From an uncultured Parabacteroides sp. (GTDB lineage Bacteria; Bacteroidota; Bacteroidia; Bacteroidales; Tannerellaceae), in NCBI GenBank assembly GCA_900547435.1, contig URGO01000057.1, forward strand, positions 1 through 17,214: a DNA stretch of 17,214 bases. Reading direction: 5' to 3'. The notes beneath the pieces are model-generated. The model saw only the letters and a program-made list of their open reading frames with translations, was not told where the DNA came from and did not search any database. The position numbers were made by a program, and so were the translations under genes. Numbering within the stretch: the stretch's first letter is position 1; each line of letters starts with the position of its first letter. This document shows, piece after piece, positions 15,531 through 17,214 of this stretch.

Positions 15531-16694
15531 ATGAAACGTATATATAATAATGTATGCTTATTGTTAATGCTCCTATTGGTTACGGCTTGTAATGATAAAG
15601 GAGATGTTACGGTCGTGATAGAAGACGGGCAACCGGCTATCCGTACATTGATTGTCGGTAAATGGATACCGGAACACAAAGGTTGGATGGACAAGCAAAC
15701 CGGTGAAATAAAAGGACTATCGGATATAGACAGCGATAGCGAGGATGGACTGTTATGGGAATTCTTCGAGGATGGGACATTCGGTTTCTCGGATGGCGAT
15801 TCGCCAATAGGCGGAAAGTTTGATTGGAACGCGAATGATGATGAGTATACGGTAGAAATAGACGGAGAGAAATGGACGATTGCCCAGTTGACGGAATATA
15901 TGATGAGTATCTATCGGGAAGGACATCCGGATGACGAAGGGTATGACCCGAATAGCTGGCTGTATTATGGCTTCGGGCGCTATGATGCTTTTGAAGGAAA
16001 TGACGAGGAAGAACCGGCACCGGATGAGAATACATCATATCGTATTGCTTCAATTTCCGTAGAAACCGAGTTCCGCGCTTCAGCCACGGTGTATTCTTTC
16101 CGTTATAATGAGGATGGTACAATCCGGGATTGGGCTATCAATGGAGATGATGTTGCAGCATATATTTACAATGGCGACAAGGTGATGGTTAGTGCTGATG
16201 GGCGTTACCAAGCAACGTTGAATAGTGATGGTTATGTAGAAATTGTACAGCAGAGTTTTGCAACTGCTCCAGATTGGAAAACTGTCGCTTCTATTGCTTA
16301 TGACAATGATGGGTTTATGTCTATCTTCAATAACTATGGTTTGGATTATACAAATGGTAATCGAAATGCTTCCGGAGACTTTGCTTATAAATATACCGAT
16401 GTGGCAAACCGGACAATGCCGGATTTGAATTGTTTCATCTCGAATTATAGCAATTATTATGAGCTTTCTTATGGTCATTATTCTCTCTTCGCACCGTTTG
16501 GAATGATGGGCAAGCCGTCTGAGAATATGATTATGGAAGAACGTCATCCAACATATGATTACAACTACGAATATGAATATTTATTGGATGACTATGGACG
16601 CATTACACAAATTATTCGCCGTAGCTTCAATATAGTACTTGGAAGTCATGACTTGTTGAATGCAACTACGTTTAGCATAACCTATGCAAATTGA
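15531..16694 (+). CDS. acidic surface or outer-membrane lipoprotein, unknown function
   Basis: This lipoprotein has a signal peptide with lipobox LVTAC and C20 as the lipidated residue. The start is taken at 15531 (387 residues), because AAAGGA at 15519-15524 lies six bases before it but abuts the alternative ATG at 15525. The mature part begins NDKGD, an acidic stretch that could favour surface export, and is rich in Asp, Glu and Tyr. About residues 40-115 read like a lipocalin-type beta domain (IVGKWIP, WEFFEDGTFGFS). The second half has YD-rich repeats such as YNEDGTI, YDNDGFM and LDDYGRI, reminiscent of Bacteroidetes DUF4595-like domains, without certainty. It lies between an OmpA-family gene and a secreted protein gene in one likely operon. 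Confidence 0.82.
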   Translation: MKRIYNNVCLLLMLLLVTACNDKGDVTVVIEDGQPAIRTLIVGKWIPEHKGWMDKQTGEIKGLSDIDSDSEDGLLWEFFEDGTFGFSDGDSPIGGKFDWNANDDEYTVEIDGEKWTIAQLTEYMMSIYREGHPDDEGYDPNSWLYYGFGRYDAFEGNDEEEPAPDENTSYRIASISVETEFRASATVYSFRYNEDGTIRDWAINGDDVAAYIYNGDKVMVSADGRYQATLNSDGYVEIVQQSFATAPDWKTVASIAYDNDGFMSIFNNYGLDYTNGNRNASGDFAYKYTDVANRTMPDLNCFISNYSNYYELSYGHYSLFAPFGMMGKPSENMIMEERHPTYDYNYEYEYLLDDYGRITQIIRRSFNIVLGSHDLLNATTFSITYAN

Positions 16695-16749
16695 ACAATT
16701 CTTAGCAAGATATAAATCCAGAAATACGTTGAACATTAAAATAAAAGTT

Positions 16750-17214
16750 ATGAAGAGATTATTTGGGATAATAGCCCTGCTGAGTTTGAGCCTTACAGCA
16801 TGGGCACAAAAGAATGATGTGAGGGTGCAGGATACGCAAGCGCGTTTCCTTGATATTACATCCAATGCGTACGTAAAGCCTCTAACGGTAGAACTGAAGG
16901 TTGATCTGACAAAAGGGAATGACCCTTCGGAGAATGGACGTATTATTGATACGTGGCCACTCACGAAAGTTCAGGCAGAACAAGAAATGGGTGGGGATAT
17001 TGCAAATATCCGAAGTTGGGCAGTTTATCAATCTTCACGCAAGCATAAGGTTGACGTGATTGTTGCAGCAACATTTAACTTTCGCACTAATGATGCTGGA
17101 ACAGGCTACGAAATAACCGTGGTAGGATATCCGGCTAATTTCGTTCAATGGAAAACCGCTGATGAAACGGATTACGAATGGATTCGTATGGAAAAAGTAC
17201 TGACAACAGCCGAC
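16750..17214 (+). CDS. secreted protein, unknown function (cut by window edge)
   Basis: The reading frame opens at the ATG at 16750 and stays open for 155 residues to the window edge. The first 20 residues (MKRLFGIIALLSLSLTAWAQ) form a signal peptide, probably cleaved after AWA. The mature part, with segments such as ITSNAYVKPLTVELKV and VIVAATFNFRTN, looks beta-rich. It seems related to Bacteroidales proteins of unknown function; I cannot name a domain. It starts 55 bases after the lipoprotein stop in AT-rich DNA without a clear ribosome-binding site, so it is probably the third gene of the operon. Confidence 0.78.
   Translation, partial: MKRLFGIIALLSLSLTAWAQKNDVRVQDTQARFLDITSNAYVKPLTVELKVDLTKGNDPSENGRIIDTWPLTKVQAEQEMGGDIANIRSWAVYQSSRKHKVDVIVAATFNFRTNDAGTGYEITVVGYPANFVQWKTADETDYEWIRMEKVLTTAD

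Overview
The window looks like chromosomal DNA of a Bacteroidales bacterium, most likely Parabacteroides or a close relative. This rests on three things. The gene families are typical of the phylum: a DUF5683 protein, a DUF4254/glycosyltransferase pair, a viroplasmin-type RNase H, and a PorT-like barrel fused to an OmpA domain. Shine-Dalgarno sites are sparse. Several gene starts are preceded by the Bacteroidetes -7 promoter element TAnnTTTG. The genus is an inference.

Left part (159-4031, minus strand): a four-gene segregation and cell-wall operon read from right to left. ParA ATPase and ParB CTPase come first, then a DUF5683 membrane protein and an MltD-type lytic transglycosylase with LysM domains. 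Genes overlap or abut, and a perfect -7 element lies before parA. A divergent plus-strand operon (4311-7696) holds a DUF4254 protein, a GT9 heptosyltransferase-like enzyme, a predicted outer-membrane barrel protein and an AraC-type regulator. The spacing suggests one transcript, probably for envelope glycan or lipopolysaccharide work.

Middle (7723-13183): a minus-strand RNase H meets the AraC gene tail to tail and diverges from shikimate kinase (aroK). Downstream are an alanine dehydrogenase-like protein that seems to lack two catalytic residues of the family, and korA-korB, the two subunits of a 2-oxoacid (probably 2-oxoglutarate):ferredoxin oxidoreductase. A strong intrinsic terminator follows korB.

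Noncoding stretch (13184-13976, about 790 bases): it holds the korB terminator, four units of a 22-base repeat (three direct, one inverted) and then a candidate structured RNA of about 340 bases. That segment starts just after a -7 element, has many adjacent complementary arms including one pairing between its two ends, and stops just before a 74-residue helix-turn-helix gene. It is the most interesting part of the window.

Right part (14313-17214): three plus-strand envelope genes, an OmpA-family protein, an acidic lipoprotein, and a secreted protein cut by the window edge. They probably form one operon behind a perfect -7 element.

No tRNA, rRNA, insertion sequence, CRISPR array or canonical parS site was seen.
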